A stretch of 64,000 nt of DNA from Rhizobiales bacterium 2SD. Lineage in GTDB: Bacteria > Pseudomonadota > Alphaproteobacteria > Rhizobiales > Beijerinckiaceae. Where the stretch lies: the NCBI GenBank assembly GCA_005502805.1, contig SCMY01000003.1:124001-188000 (forward strand). Direction: 5' to 3'. Under the pieces are notes generated by a model. It was not told the DNA's origin. It did no database searches and worked only from the letters and a program-made list of their open reading frames with translations. The position numbers and the translations under genes were made by a program. Shown in pieces: positions 17,570 through 25,336 of this stretch. Each line of letters opens with the position of its first letter. Position 1 is the stretch's first letter.

Positions 17570-18372
17570 GATGAGGAGGCGGGCTTGTTCAGGACCGTGA
17601 AGCCCTGCTTCTCGAAGCTGGCCTTGGCGCCGTTGCCGCGCAGATAGCTGAGGAAGCCCTGCGCGTCGGGATTGGCCGAGTCCTTGGTGATGGCGACCGG
17701 GTAGATGATCGGCGGGTGGCTGCCCTCCGGGAAGGTTGCGATCACCTTGACCTTCGGATCGGCGGCGGCGTCGGTGGTGTAGACGATGCCGAGCGGCGCT
17801 TCGCCGCGCGAGACCAGCAGCAGCGCGGCGCGGACATTGTCGGCCTGAGCCACCTTGTCCTTGACCTTGTCCCAGCCGCCGAGCCTCTCCAGCGCCGCCT
17901 TGCCGTATTTGCCGGCCGGTACCGAATCGACATTGCCCATGGCGAGCCGCCCCTGGCCGAGCGCGGCGGAGAGGTCGACGCCCGGCGCAAGCGTCGCCGT
18001 GGTCTTGGCGTCGGACGGCGCGATCAGCGCGATCCGATTGGCGAGCAGGCTGACACGGCTGTCCTTGCTGATCAGGTTCTTTTGCTGGGCATAGTCCATC
18101 CAGTCGAGATCGGCCGAGAGGAAGAGATCGGCCGGCGCGCCTTGTTCGAGCTGCTTGGCCAGCGCGTTGCTTGCCGCATAGGAGATTTTCGGCGCCGGCT
18201 TGCCGCTTTCCTTGACCCAGTTGGCCGCGGCCTCGTCGAGTGCGTTCTTCAGGCTGGCGGCAGCGAAGACCACCAGTTCCTTGCTCTGGGCGAAGGCCGG
18301 GGCTGTGAAGGAGGCGACGCCGATCAGCAGCGCAGCGGTGAAACCCAGAACGGTTCGGCGGTTCGATGGCAT
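17566..18372 (-). CDS. modA: Molybdate-binding periplasmic protein
   Basis: This 268-residue solute receptor captures molybdate or tungstate in the periplasm. The start MPSNRRTVLGFTAALLIG gives an export signal with an NRR motif and an AFAQ cleavage site. The mature domain has VFAAASLKNALDEAA, SYAASNALAKQLEQGAPADL and FLSADLDWMDYA, which are hallmark ModA segments. It is the first gene of modABC. Its start lies 25 bases downstream of a ModE-box-like inverted repeat, consistent with molybdate repression. Confidence 0.95.
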   Translation of the reverse strand: MPSNRRTVLGFTAALLIGVASFTAPAFAQSKELVVFAAASLKNALDEAAANWVKESGKPAPKISYAASNALAKQLEQGAPADLFLSADLDWMDYAQQKNLISKDSRVSLLANRIALIAPSDAKTTATLAPGVDLSAALGQGRLAMGNVDSVPAGKYGKAALERLGGWDKVKDKVAQADNVRAALLLVSRGEAPLGIVYTTDAAADPKVKVIATFPEGSHPPIIYPVAITKDSANPDAQGFLSYLRGNGAKASFEKQGFTVLNKPASSS

Positions 18373-18396
18373 GAGGGTCCTCGCTGTGGTTGCGGT

Positions 18397-18420
18397 CGCT
18401 ATGTGCGGCCGAATATAACG
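18397..18420. promoter_or_regulatory. ModE-box-like inverted repeat upstream of modA
   Basis: The sequence is CGCTATGT, eight bases, ATATAACG. The second arm read in reverse is CGTTATAT, so six of eight positions are symmetric. The half-site and spacing fit the known ModE consensus (CGTTATAT, spacer, ATATAACG). It lies between the divergent modA and mop genes and contains TATATT-like -10 sequence on the modA strand, so bound protein would block transcription. Confidence 0.65.
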
Positions 18421-18486
18421 GCGAGCGACCAAAGGTCGAGTCCGCTCAGCGCGGATTCGCAAGCTTGTCAGATCGAGGAGATCGAT

Positions 18487-18693
18487 ATGAAGATTTCTGC
18501 CCCCAACCAGCTCAAGGGCACCATCGTCGAGATCGTGAAGGGCGCGACCACCGCCCATGTGAAGCTCGATGTCGGCGGCGCTATCGTCACCTCGGCGATC
18601 ACCAATGCCGCGGTCGACGAGCTCAAGCTCACGGTCGGGCAGAAGGCCTACGCCGTGGTGAAGGCCTCCGATGTGATGATCGCGATCGACTGA
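18487..18693 (+). CDS. mop: Free molybdopterin/molybdate-binding protein (molbindin, Mop domain)
   Basis: This 68-residue protein is a single Mop/TOBE domain starting MKISAPNQLKGTIVEIVKGA and ending KASDVMIAID, the classical molbindin pattern. Molbindins form hexamers that bind molybdate and act as stores or sensors. It is divergent from modA and precedes trmO by 8 bases, so the two may be co-transcribed. With the HTH-only ModE-like protein at 15380 it could make a two-part molybdate sensor; this is inference. Confidence 0.92.
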   Translation: MKISAPNQLKGTIVEIVKGATTAHVKLDVGGAIVTSAITNAAVDELKLTVGQKAYAVVKASDVMIAID

Positions 18694-18701
18694 TCGCCGC
18701 C

Positions 18702-19193
18702 ATGGTCCGCGAGAACGAGATTCGCCGGGCGGAGGTCGCGGTCGCGCCGCCGCCCGCGACCGATGCAGGGCTTACCTTCGTCGGTCGTATCCATACGCCC
18801 TGGACCTCGCGCCTGACCTGCCCGCGCCAGGGCAGGGCGGACGGGCCGATCTGCACGATCGAGCTGTTCGAGCCCTGGATTGCGGCGCTCGACGGCATCG
18901 AGGCTTTCGAACGGCTGGAAGTGCTCTATTGGCTGCACGAATCGCGGCGCGACCTGGTGCGGCAGAGCCCGGCGAACAACGGCGAGACCTATGGCACTTT
19001 CGCCTTGCGCACGCCGGTCAGGCCGAATCCGATCGGCACCTCCATTGTCAGCCTCGTCTCGCGACAGGGGCCGGTGCTTCAGGTGCGCGGCCTCGATTGT
19101 CTCGATGGCACGCCGCTTCTGGACCTGAAGCCCGATCGAAGCCTGTTCACGCCGATCGCCCCGCCGCAACCGGGCGACTATGAGGTCGGCTAG
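18702..19193 (+). CDS. TrmO/TsaA family tRNA N6-methyltransferase-like protein
   Basis: This 163-residue protein has the TsaA/YaeB beta-barrel fold. Signatures are FVGRIHTPWTSR near residue 27, LEVLYWLHESRRDLVRQ, TFALRTPVRPNPIGTS and LDCLDGTPLLDLKP. E. coli TrmO methylates t6A37 of threonine tRNAs with SAM. The short members found beside molybdenum genes may have other roles. The start MVRENEIRRAEV at 18702 was chosen; an upstream frame would overlap mop. It lies 8 bases after mop. Confidence 0.82.
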   Translation: MVRENEIRRAEVAVAPPPATDAGLTFVGRIHTPWTSRLTCPRQGRADGPICTIELFEPWIAALDGIEAFERLEVLYWLHESRRDLVRQSPANNGETYGTFALRTPVRPNPIGTSIVSLVSRQGPVLQVRGLDCLDGTPLLDLKPDRSLFTPIAPPQPGDYEVG

Positions 19194-19282
19194 GCTCGTC
19201 CAGCCTGACGCTGCGCAAATCAGAATGCGGCGCGGTACCCGATTTCGCCACGGCGGTTGGAAATGCCGCTTCGAGCCGCTAG

Positions 19283-19306
19283 CGTAATATCCAAACGAAT
19301 ATTACG
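19283..19306. promoter_or_regulatory. Perfect ModE-box-like inverted repeat (CGTAATAT-N8-ATATTACG)
   Basis: Two perfectly complementary 8-base arms, CGTAATAT and ATATTACG, flank the 8-base spacer CCAAACGA. The size and spacing equal the box before modA. It ends 10 bases before the start of the small molybdopterin-oxidoreductase-like gene and contains a TAATAT sequence resembling a -10 element. Molybdate-dependent repression through the ModE-like protein is the likely function. Confidence 0.65.
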
Positions 19307-19316
19307 AGGTGTCGAT

Positions 19317-19829
19317 ATGCTCCTCCGGCGCTGCGGCGTTGTCGCCATCGGCCTTGTGCTTGCCTTCTCCGCGCCGGCGTTCGGACAGGGAGCCGGTGCT
19401 GGAGACAGGTCGGCGCCAAACCTGGAGATCGTGGCTTCGGGCGGGAGCAGGCTACAGGTCGGGCCGGCCGTTCTCGACGGGCTCCCGCGCAGCGAACAAT
19501 CCGTCGCGTTCACGTCCTCGAAAGGTGAGCAGAGCGGTCGGTTCGAAGGCGTTCTGCTGTGGGATCTCTTGCTGAAGCTCGGCCTGGTCAAGCAACCGCC
19601 GTCCCATGCCGACCTTCAGCGCATATTTGTCGTCACTGGCCGGGATGGCTATGCCGTTGCATTCTCGCTGGGCGAGATCATCCCTGATCTGGGCGGCAAA
19701 ACGGTCATGGTGGCCGAGCGTGTCGATGGGCGGAAAGTGCCCGATGAGGGTGGGTTTCGCCTCATCGTCCCCGGGGACAAGCGCGGAGCCCGGAATGTGC
19801 GGGCGCTTGCTAGAATCGAGTTCCGCTAG
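19317..19829 (+). CDS. Small secreted molybdopterin-oxidoreductase-like protein
   Basis: This 170-residue protein has a signal peptide (MLLRRCGVVAIGLVLAFSAP, cleavage after AFG) and a domain resembling the molybdopterin-binding fold of sulfite-oxidase-type proteins. Examples are FEGVLLWDLLLKLGLV, IFVVTGRDGYAVAFSLGEI and the end VRALARIEFR. It is shorter than catalytic members, and no molybdenum-ligating cysteine is evident, so enzymatic activity is doubtful. The start at 19317 follows GAGGT. A perfect ModE-box-like repeat lies immediately upstream, suggesting that its expression depends on molybdate supply. Confidence 0.72.
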   Translation: MLLRRCGVVAIGLVLAFSAPAFGQGAGAGDRSAPNLEIVASGGSRLQVGPAVLDGLPRSEQSVAFTSSKGEQSGRFEGVLLWDLLLKLGLVKQPPSHADLQRIFVVTGRDGYAVAFSLGEIIPDLGGKTVMVAERVDGRKVPDEGGFRLIVPGDKRGARNVRALARIEFR

Positions 19830-19993
19830 CGCATCGCATCGAATGGACGCCACCCTTCGAGAGGCTCCGGAGCTGCGGCAGCCGCATGCATCGCCATTCT
19901 GTGAACGGTAGGATCGACGGGCTCGCGATTCCGCCCCGCGGGCGACGCCCGCGATTGTCTGTCGGCAGTCAGTCGCGCTAGCTTTTCCCGCAA

Positions 19994-20023
19994 AGAAAAA
20001 GGCCCACGCCGGAGCGCAGGCCC
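19994..20023 (-). terminator. Rho-independent terminator of the candidate small RNA
   Basis: Read on the minus strand the stem is GGCCTGCGC, loop TCCG, GCGTGGGCC (nine pairs, two of them G-U), followed directly by TTTTTCTTT. No protein gene on this strand ends here: the nearest minus-strand gene upstream is separated by the ankyrin gene on the other strand. The terminator therefore points to a stand-alone RNA. Confidence 0.75.
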
Positions 20024-20077
20024 AAGTCTAGGGAGGAAACGCCCAAGGAGGGCGCCACAGCATCGCTGCTGCGGTGC
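19994..20077 (-). ncRNA. Candidate small RNA with anti-Shine-Dalgarno loops
   Basis: The 366-base gap between 19830 and 20195 contains a minus-strand transcription unit without an ORF. It has a promoter (20082-20110), a first stem CCGCAGCA/TGCTGTGG (about 20059-20074), a small hairpin CGCCC-TCCTT-GGGCG (20040-20054) with UCCUU in the loop, a single-stranded TTTCCTCCC (20031-20039) and a terminator hairpin with a T tract. CCUCC-type exposed motifs that pair with ribosome-binding sites are known from alphaproteobacterial trans-acting sRNAs such as alpha-r14 and the 'cuckoo' RNAs. Membership in those families is not shown here. The transcription start near 20075-20077 is inferred. Confidence 0.6.
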
Positions 20078-20081
20078 ACAC

Positions 20082-20110
20082 CACATAGGATGCACCGGAT
20101 CGGGCTGCAA
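20082..20110 (-). promoter_or_regulatory. Promoter of the candidate small RNA
   Basis: On the minus strand CTTGCAG, with -35 hexamer TTGCAG at 20110-20105, is followed after exactly 17 bases by CTATGTG, with -10 hexamer TATGTG at 20087-20082. This fits the alphaproteobacterial housekeeping sigma pattern (CTTGAC, 17, CTATAT). The predicted start is 6-10 bases downstream. Confidence 0.55.
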
Positions 20111-20195
20111 GGGGGACGGGACAGTAAGGCTGACCTTATTTTGAGCAGAGTGCGATTTTTCGCGCCGATCGCGCAAAAATGCGGGGTAGAAGCAA

Positions 20196-20903
20196 ATGCA
20201 TGAGACGAAAAGACGCGGGGCGAACGTTTGCCGAAGCGCATTTCGAAATCTGTTTCTGGCCGCCGGGTTGAGCCTGAGCGGGGCTGCGGTCGCTCAGATT
20301 CCTCCATCGACTGCGGACGTCGCGGCCTATGCCGCCCTGCATCTGGCGGCCTATCGCGGTGATCTGCCGGCCCTTCGGCAAGCGGTCATGGCCGGCGGTG
20401 GGCTCGAGGCCCGCGACGGTGAGGGGCGCACCGCGCTGCATGTCGCGACCCACGCCCGCCAGAGCGAGGCGATGCGCATACTCGTCAAGGCGGGTGCCGA
20501 TCCACGTGCGCTCGATGGGCGCGCCTACGACGCGATAACCATTGCCGCCGTCGCCGACGATATCGAGACGATGCGCACTGCGCTGGCCATCGGCGGCGAT
20601 CCGCGTGCGATCACCAGCCCCTATCTCGGAACGGCTCTGATCGCGGCGGCCCATCTTGGCCATGACGGCGTGGTCCGCGAATTGATTGCCGCCGGCGCGC
20701 CGCTCGACCATGTCAACAATCTCGGCTGGACCGCCCTGATCGAGGCGGTGATCCTCGGCAATGGCGGGCCGCGCCATGTCGCGACGGTGAAGGCGCTGGT
20801 CGCGGCGGGCGCACGGCGCGATCTCGCGGATCGCGAGGGTACGACGCCGCTCGAACATGCCCGCCGCCGCGGTTACGCGGCAATGGTCGCGCTGCTGCAA
20901 TAG
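20196..20903 (+). CDS. Secreted ankyrin-repeat protein
   Basis: This 235-residue protein has an N-terminal signal peptide (basic MHETKRRGANVCRSAFRN, hydrophobic core, cleavage after AAVAQ near residue 34). About five ankyrin repeats follow, for example LHLAAYRGDLPALRQAVMAG, TALHVATHARQSEAMRIL and TALIEAVILGNGGPRHVATV. It is expected to be a periplasmic protein-protein interaction module. The start at 20196 is supported by the signal peptide. It converges end to end with the Anbu gene: its stop at 20903 abuts the Anbu stop at 20904. No partner is evident. Confidence 0.85.
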   Translation: MHETKRRGANVCRSAFRNLFLAAGLSLSGAAVAQIPPSTADVAAYAALHLAAYRGDLPALRQAVMAGGGLEARDGEGRTALHVATHARQSEAMRILVKAGADPRALDGRAYDAITIAAVADDIETMRTALAIGGDPRAITSPYLGTALIAAAHLGHDGVVRELIAAGAPLDHVNNLGWTALIEAVILGNGGPRHVATVKALVAAGARRDLADREGTTPLEHARRRGYAAMVALLQ

Positions 20904-21653
20904 TCAGGCGGGAAAGTCCGGCGCGGGCAGGCTGGCGACCAGCGCCGAGAGCCCGTCGCTGTAGCGCTGGCGCAAATCGGCCCAATAGGGATGGTGGCTG
21001 TCGTATTTGGCGAGATGCTTGGTCGAGAAGCTGTCGGCCTCGTAGCGCAGCAGGTCGATCGGCGGCGCGACCGAGAGATTCGAGCGCACCGTGGCGTCGA
21101 ACGAGAGCAGAGCGAGCTTGGCGGCCTCGTCGAGCCCGCTCGCCTCCTGCAGTGCCCGGTCGAGGATCGGCTTGCCATATTTGGTCTCGCCGAGCTGGAG
21201 GAACTGGGTCCGCCCGGAGGCCTCGACGAAGTTGCCGGCCGAATAGATCTGGAACAGCCGGTGCGGCTCGCCGGCGATCTGGCCGGCGACCAGGAAGGAG
21301 CCGTTCGGGTCGCCATAGGGCTCGACGAAGCTGCGATTGAGGCGCAGCACCTCGCGCAGCACGCCGCCGACGATCTGCGCCACATCGAACATGGTGCGCG
21401 CCGCGAGGATGTCGCGATTCTCGCCGCCCGCAGCGCTGTCCTGCTTATGCTTGGTGTATTGCCGGATCATGGTGATCACGGCCTGTGTCGTGGCCAGATT
21501 CCCGGCCGAGAGGATCGCGATCACCCGCTCGCCCGGCACCTCGAACAGAGCGAGCTTCTTGACCACGGCGATCTGGTCGACGCCGGCACTGGAGCGGGAA
21601 TCGGAAGCGAGGATCAGCCCGGACGGCAGCAGGATCCCGAGGCAATAGGTCAT
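20904..21653 (-). CDS. Anbu-type proteasome-like peptidase
   Basis: This 249-residue protein matches Anbu (ancestral beta-subunit, COG3484), a self-assembling bacterial Ntn-hydrolase related to HslV and the 20S proteasome. The start [20 protein letters not shown] puts a threonine at position 2, which becomes the N-terminal nucleophile after Met removal. Other Anbu segments are [20 protein letters not shown] and YGKPILDR. Anbu genes usually sit with a transglutaminase-like protein, an alpha-E protein and a circularly permuted ATP-grasp. None of these is adjacent here, where the neighbours are the ankyrin gene and divergent glutaminase. Confidence 0.9.
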   Translation of the reverse strand: MTYCLGILLPSGLILASDSRSSAGVDQIAVVKKLALFEVPGERVIAILSAGNLATTQAVITMIRQYTKHKQDSAAGGENRDILAARTMFDVAQIVGGVLREVLRLNRSFVEPYGDPNGSFLVAGQIAGEPHRLFQIYSAGNFVEASGRTQFLQLGETKYGKPILDRALQEASGLDEAAKLALLSFDATVRSNLSVAPPIDLLRYEADSFSTKHLAKYDSHHPYWADLRQRYSDGLSALVASLPAPDFPA

Positions 21654-21781
21654 GGGCGGCTCCCCAGCACGGGGCCAGCATGCGCAGGGGCAGGGGCTTT
21701 GCCAAGCTCTCTCCGCTGCGATTGCGACATGGCCGGGCGAATGCCAAGGTCGCTTCGATCAGGCCGTGGCGGAGTTCGGAC

Positions 21782-22705
21782 ATGCGCAACCTGTCGGACA
21801 TCGTCGCCGCCGTGCACGACGACATGGCCGAGCATATCGGGGCCGGCAAGGTCGCCGACTACATCCCGGCCTTGTCGCGGGTCGACCCGCGCCGTTTCGG
21901 TCTCGCCATCGTCACTTGCACCGGCGAGCGCGCGCAGGCTGGTGATGCCGATGTCCCGTTTTCGATCCAGAGCATCTCGAAAGTCTTCACCCTGACGCTG
22001 GCGCTGGAGCGGGTCGGCGCCCGGCTCTGGCACCGGGTCGGCCGCGAGCCGTCGGGCTCGCCGTTCAACTCGATCGTCCAGCTCGAGCAGGAGCGCGGCG
22101 TGCCGCGTAATCCGTTCATCAATGCAGGGGCGCTGGTCGTCACCGATGCCTTGCTGACCGGCAGGACGCCGAAGAAGACGGCGGCCGAGATCCTCGCCTT
22201 CCTGCGCAAATGCTCTGGAGATCGCTCGGTTGCGATCGACAAGGAGGTCGCTGGATCGGAGGCTCAGACCGGCTTCCGCAATGCCAGCCTCGCCAATTTC
22301 ATCCGCGCCTTCGGCAATCTGAAGAACCCGGTCGCGGAGGTGCTTGACGTCTATTTCCACCAGTGCGCGCTCAGCCTGAGCTGCGCCCAGCTTGCCCGCG
22401 CCGGGCTGTTCCTCGCCGGCGACGGCGTCGATCCGTTGACCGGCGCCGTGGTCTGCCGTCCGGCGCGGGCCCGCCGCGTCAAGGCGCTGATGATGACCTG
22501 CGGCCATTACGACGCCTCGGGTGAATTCGCCTTCAAGGTCGGCCTGCCCGGCAAGAGCGGCGTCGGCGGCGGCATTCTCGCCATCGTGCCGAAGCAGGCG
22601 GCGATCGCGGTCTGGTCGCCCGGGCTCAACGCCGCCGGCACCTCGCATGTCGGCGCGCTCGCGCTCGAACGCCTTGTCGAGCGCACCGGCTGGTCGGTCT
22701 TTTGA
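21782..22705 (+). CDS. glsA: Glutaminase (serine-type, GlsA)
   Basis: This 307-residue enzyme hydrolyses L-glutamine to glutamate and ammonia. It has the penicillin-binding-like SxxK motif in [10 protein letters not shown], with Ser64 and Lys67 as nucleophile and base, followed by [22 protein letters not shown], the [11 protein letters not shown] region and [13 protein letters not shown]. Length equals the family norm. The start [15 protein letters not shown] at 21782 was chosen over a longer frame overlapping the Anbu promoter region. It is divergent from Anbu and converges on the sulfurtransferase gene with a 4-base gap. Confidence 0.95.
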   Translation: MRNLSDIVAAVHDDMAEHIGAGKVADYIPALSRVDPRRFGLAIVTCTGERAQAGDADVPFSIQSISKVFTLTLALERVGARLWHRVGREPSGSPFNSIVQLEQERGVPRNPFINAGALVVTDALLTGRTPKKTAAEILAFLRKCSGDRSVAIDKEVAGSEAQTGFRNASLANFIRAFGNLKNPVAEVLDVYFHQCALSLSCAQLARAGLFLAGDGVDPLTGAVVCRPARARRVKALMMTCGHYDASGEFAFKVGLPGKSGVGGGILAIVPKQAAIAVWSPGLNAAGTSHVGALALERLVERTGWSVF

Positions 22706-22709
22706 AGGT

Positions 22710-23564
22710 TCAGCCCTTGGCCGGCCCGATCGCGATCGGGCGCTCGCTCGCCCCCCATTCGGCCCAGGAGCCGTCATAGACGGCGCGGGCCGGCTTGCCG
22801 AGCAGCTCCAGCGCGGTCGACAGGATCACCGCCGAGACGCCAGAACCGCAGCTCGTCAGCAATGGCTTTTCGATATCGACGCCGGCTTCGCGGAAGGCCG
22901 CGGCGAGCGCTTCCGGTTCCTTGAGCTTGCCATCGGCGACCAGCGCGGAGGAGGGCAGGTTGAGCGCGCCCGGCATATGGCCGGAGCGCAGGCCGGGGCG
23001 CGGCTCCGGCGCCTCGCCGCGGAAGCGGTCGGCCGGGCGGGCATCGACCACCTGGATCGCGCCGCTCTCGAGTGCGCGCGCCACGTCGTCGATGTCGGCG
23101 ACGGCGGAGTGGTCGAGCCGGGCGGTGAACGTGCGCGGCGTGCGCTGTCGCGGCGCGCCATCCCTGACTGGCCGGCCTTCCGCCAACCATTGCGGCAGCC
23201 CGCCTTCGAGGATCACCACATCCTTGGCGCCGAAGGTCTGGAAGGTCCAGCGCACGCGCGGAGCCGAGAACAGGCCGAGCCCGTCATAGACGACGATGCG
23301 CATGCCGTCGCCGATGCCCATGGCGCCGACGGCCGCCGCGAAGGCGTCCGGCCGCGGCAGCATATGCGGCAGGCTGGAGTTCTCGTCCTTGATCACGTCG
23401 ACGTCGAAGCGCACCGCACCGGGAATGCGCTGCTGCAGATATTCAGCATCCGCATCGCGCTTCTGGGCCGGGAGGTAGAACGAGCCGTCGACGATGACGA
23501 TGTCCGGCGCATCGAGCCGCTCGGCCAGCCATTGCGTGGAGACGAAGATGTCGTTGCGGGCCAT
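22710..23564 (-). CDS. sseA: 3-mercaptopyruvate sulfurtransferase (two rhodanese domains)
   Basis: This 284-residue protein has two rhodanese domains. The N-terminal one is catalytically inactive and the C-terminal one carries Cys239 in CGSGVSA. The CG[SG]GV loop is that of mercaptopyruvate sulfurtransferase rather than thiosulfate sulfurtransferase (CRKGV). The two domain signatures are VIVDGSFYLPAQKRDADAEY and VVDARPADRF. It transfers sulfane sulfur to thiols or cyanide. It is separated from the downstream AlaX-like gene by 49 bases, and the two may be co-transcribed on the minus strand. Confidence 0.92.
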   Translation of the reverse strand: MARNDIFVSTQWLAERLDAPDIVIVDGSFYLPAQKRDADAEYLQQRIPGAVRFDVDVIKDENSSLPHMLPRPDAFAAAVGAMGIGDGMRIVVYDGLGLFSAPRVRWTFQTFGAKDVVILEGGLPQWLAEGRPVRDGAPRQRTPRTFTARLDHSAVADIDDVARALESGAIQVVDARPADRFRGEAPEPRPGLRSGHMPGALNLPSSALVADGKLKEPEALAAAFREAGVDIEKPLLTSCGSGVSAVILSTALELLGKPARAVYDGSWAEWGASERPIAIGPAKG

Positions 23565-23613
23565 GGGCTGCGTCCTCGAAAGAGTCTGTTTTCAAGATGT
23601 TATGATGGAATTT

Positions 23614-24330
23614 TCATGCGAGCGCGATGCGCACGCGCCGGTTCTGCTTGCCCTTCTTTTCGACATCGGTGACGGCGACCGCGCCGATCTCGGAGGTGTT
23701 GCGCACATGCGTGCCGCCGCAGGGCTGCAGGTCGATGCCCTCGATCGAGACCAGCCGGACCCGGCCCGAGCCGCGCGGTGGCTTCACCGACATGGTCTTG
23801 ACCAGCCCGGGATTGGCGTCGAGCTCCTCGTCGGTGATCCAGCGCTCGCTGATCGCGGCGTTCTTCGCCACCAGCGCAGTTAGCTTTTCGGTCAGCTCGG
23901 CCTTGTCGAGCCCGCCTTCGGGAATGTCGAAATCCAGCCTTCCGTCGCCATCGCCGATCGCGCCGCCGGTGACGGGATAGGGCAGGACGACGCTGAGCAG
24001 GTGAAGCGCGGTGTGGATGCGCATGCGCTTCAGCCGGCGCTCCCAGTCGAGCTTCGCCGTGACCGTGTCGCCGACAACAGGTACCGCCTGGCCTTCGAGC
24101 GGAACATGCAGGATGCGGCTCTTGTCCTCGGGATTGTAGATCGCCGTTCCGATGACGATTTCCGTGCCGTCATTGCGGACAAGCACGCCTGCATCGCCCG
24201 GCTGGCCGCCGCCGGTGGCGTAGAACACGGTCCGGTCGAGCTCGATGCCGCCGCGCTCGTTGATCGCGACGACGGTCGCGGGCGTCTCGGTCAGATAAGC
24301 GTCATTTCGGAACAGCAATTCGGTCGGCAT
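23614..24330 (-). CDS. AlaX-like alanyl-tRNA editing protein
   Basis: This 238-residue stand-alone editing domain is homologous to the AlaRS editing domain and hydrolyses Ser-tRNA(Ala) or Gly-tRNA(Ala). The zinc and active-site residues are visible: HxxxH at His106 and His110 (RIHTALHLL) and CxxxH at Cys204 and His208 (PCGGTHVRN). The start of the barrel FYATGGGQPGD is also characteristic. It lies upstream of the sulfurtransferase gene on the same strand, and the SDR gene diverges from it 158 bases away. Confidence 0.9.
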   Translation of the reverse strand: MPTELLFRNDAYLTETPATVVAINERGGIELDRTVFYATGGGQPGDAGVLVRNDGTEIVIGTAIYNPEDKSRILHVPLEGQAVPVVGDTVTAKLDWERRLKRMRIHTALHLLSVVLPYPVTGGAIGDGDGRLDFDIPEGGLDKAELTEKLTALVAKNAAISERWITDEELDANPGLVKTMSVKPPRGSGRVRLVSIEGIDLQPCGGTHVRNTSEIGAVAVTDVEKKGKQNRRVRIALA

Positions 24331-24488
24331 CGCGATCTCCTTCGTCCGGAGAGCTTATCGCAGGCATGGCCGGGCTGGAAAAGCCGGTGGAAGGCGAAAC
24401 GGAGGCACCGCCGGCAGGGCTTCCGCTCAGGGCTCGGCACCACTAGGGTCCGACCAGGACTGCCGCGGCATGGAGGCCCGATCGAGAC

Positions 24489-25298
24489 ATGACCCCGCCG
24501 CGCATCGAGCCGCAGGACGGTGTTGCCTGGGTCACTGGGGCGAGCTCCGGCATCGGGGCGGCTGTGGCGCTCGAGTTGGCGCGGCGTGGCTGGACAGTCG
24601 CAGCGACCGCACGCCGGCTCGACAAGCTCGAAGCGCTGGCGCTGAGTGCGGATGGCCTGCCCGGGCGGATCGTCGCCCATGTCGGCGATGTCGCTGATCC
24701 GATGGCGATGGCGGCGGTGGTCGAGGGCATCGAGAGCGTGCACGGACCAATCGCCCTCGCTTTCCTCAATGCCGGCATCGCCCCGCGCAACGGGCCGGGT
24801 TTGATCGACGTGGCTGCCTTCGAGCAGGTCTTCGCGGTCAACTTGCTTGGTGTCGTTCGCGGTGCGGCCGCAGTCGCCGAGCGCATGGCGTCGCGCGGCA
24901 AGGGCCAGATCGCGGTCAACGCTTCGCTGGCCGGCTATCGCGGCCTGCCGGGAGCGGCTGCCTACGGGGCCTCCAAAGCCGCTGCGATCCATCTCTGCGA
25001 GGCGCTGAGGTTCGACTGCGAGCGGCACGGAATCCATCTGCAACTGGTCAATCCCGGCTTCGTCGATACGGCGATGACCCAGCGCAACAGCTTTCCGATG
25101 CCGTTCATGGTGTCGCTCGACCAGGCGGCCGCCCGCATCGCCGATGGCTTAGCCCGCGGCGGCTTCGAGATCACCTTCCCGCGCCGTCTCGTCTGGCTGA
25201 TGAAGGGGATGCGGCTTTTACCTTACCCGGTCTATTTCTGGGTGATGCGCAAGCTGGCCGGCGAGCATCGGGGCGGCCGGCGCGACGGGGCCGTGTAG
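24489..25298 (+). CDS. Short-chain dehydrogenase/reductase (SDR)
   Basis: This 269-residue classical SDR binds NAD(P)(H). The cofactor motif is TGASSGIG at 16-23, followed by NAG at 94-96, catalytic Ser146, Tyr159 and Lys163 (YGASK). The start at 24489 is MTPPRIEPQDGV. The C-terminal part has hydrophobic segments (LVWLMKGMRLLPYPVYFWVM) typical of SDRs that associate with membranes or act on lipids. It stands alone between the editing-protein gene and the convergent AAC(3)-like gene. The substrate is unknown. Confidence 0.92.
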   Translation: MTPPRIEPQDGVAWVTGASSGIGAAVALELARRGWTVAATARRLDKLEALALSADGLPGRIVAHVGDVADPMAMAAVVEGIESVHGPIALAFLNAGIAPRNGPGLIDVAAFEQVFAVNLLGVVRGAAAVAERMASRGKGQIAVNASLAGYRGLPGAAAYGASKAAAIHLCEALRFDCERHGIHLQLVNPGFVDTAMTQRNSFPMPFMVSLDQAAARIADGLARGGFEITFPRRLVWLMKGMRLLPYPVYFWVMRKLAGEHRGGRRDGAV

Positions 25299-25336
25299 CG
25301 GGATAGATTCTTTCCCAAGGGCTTGAGCGATGGGCC

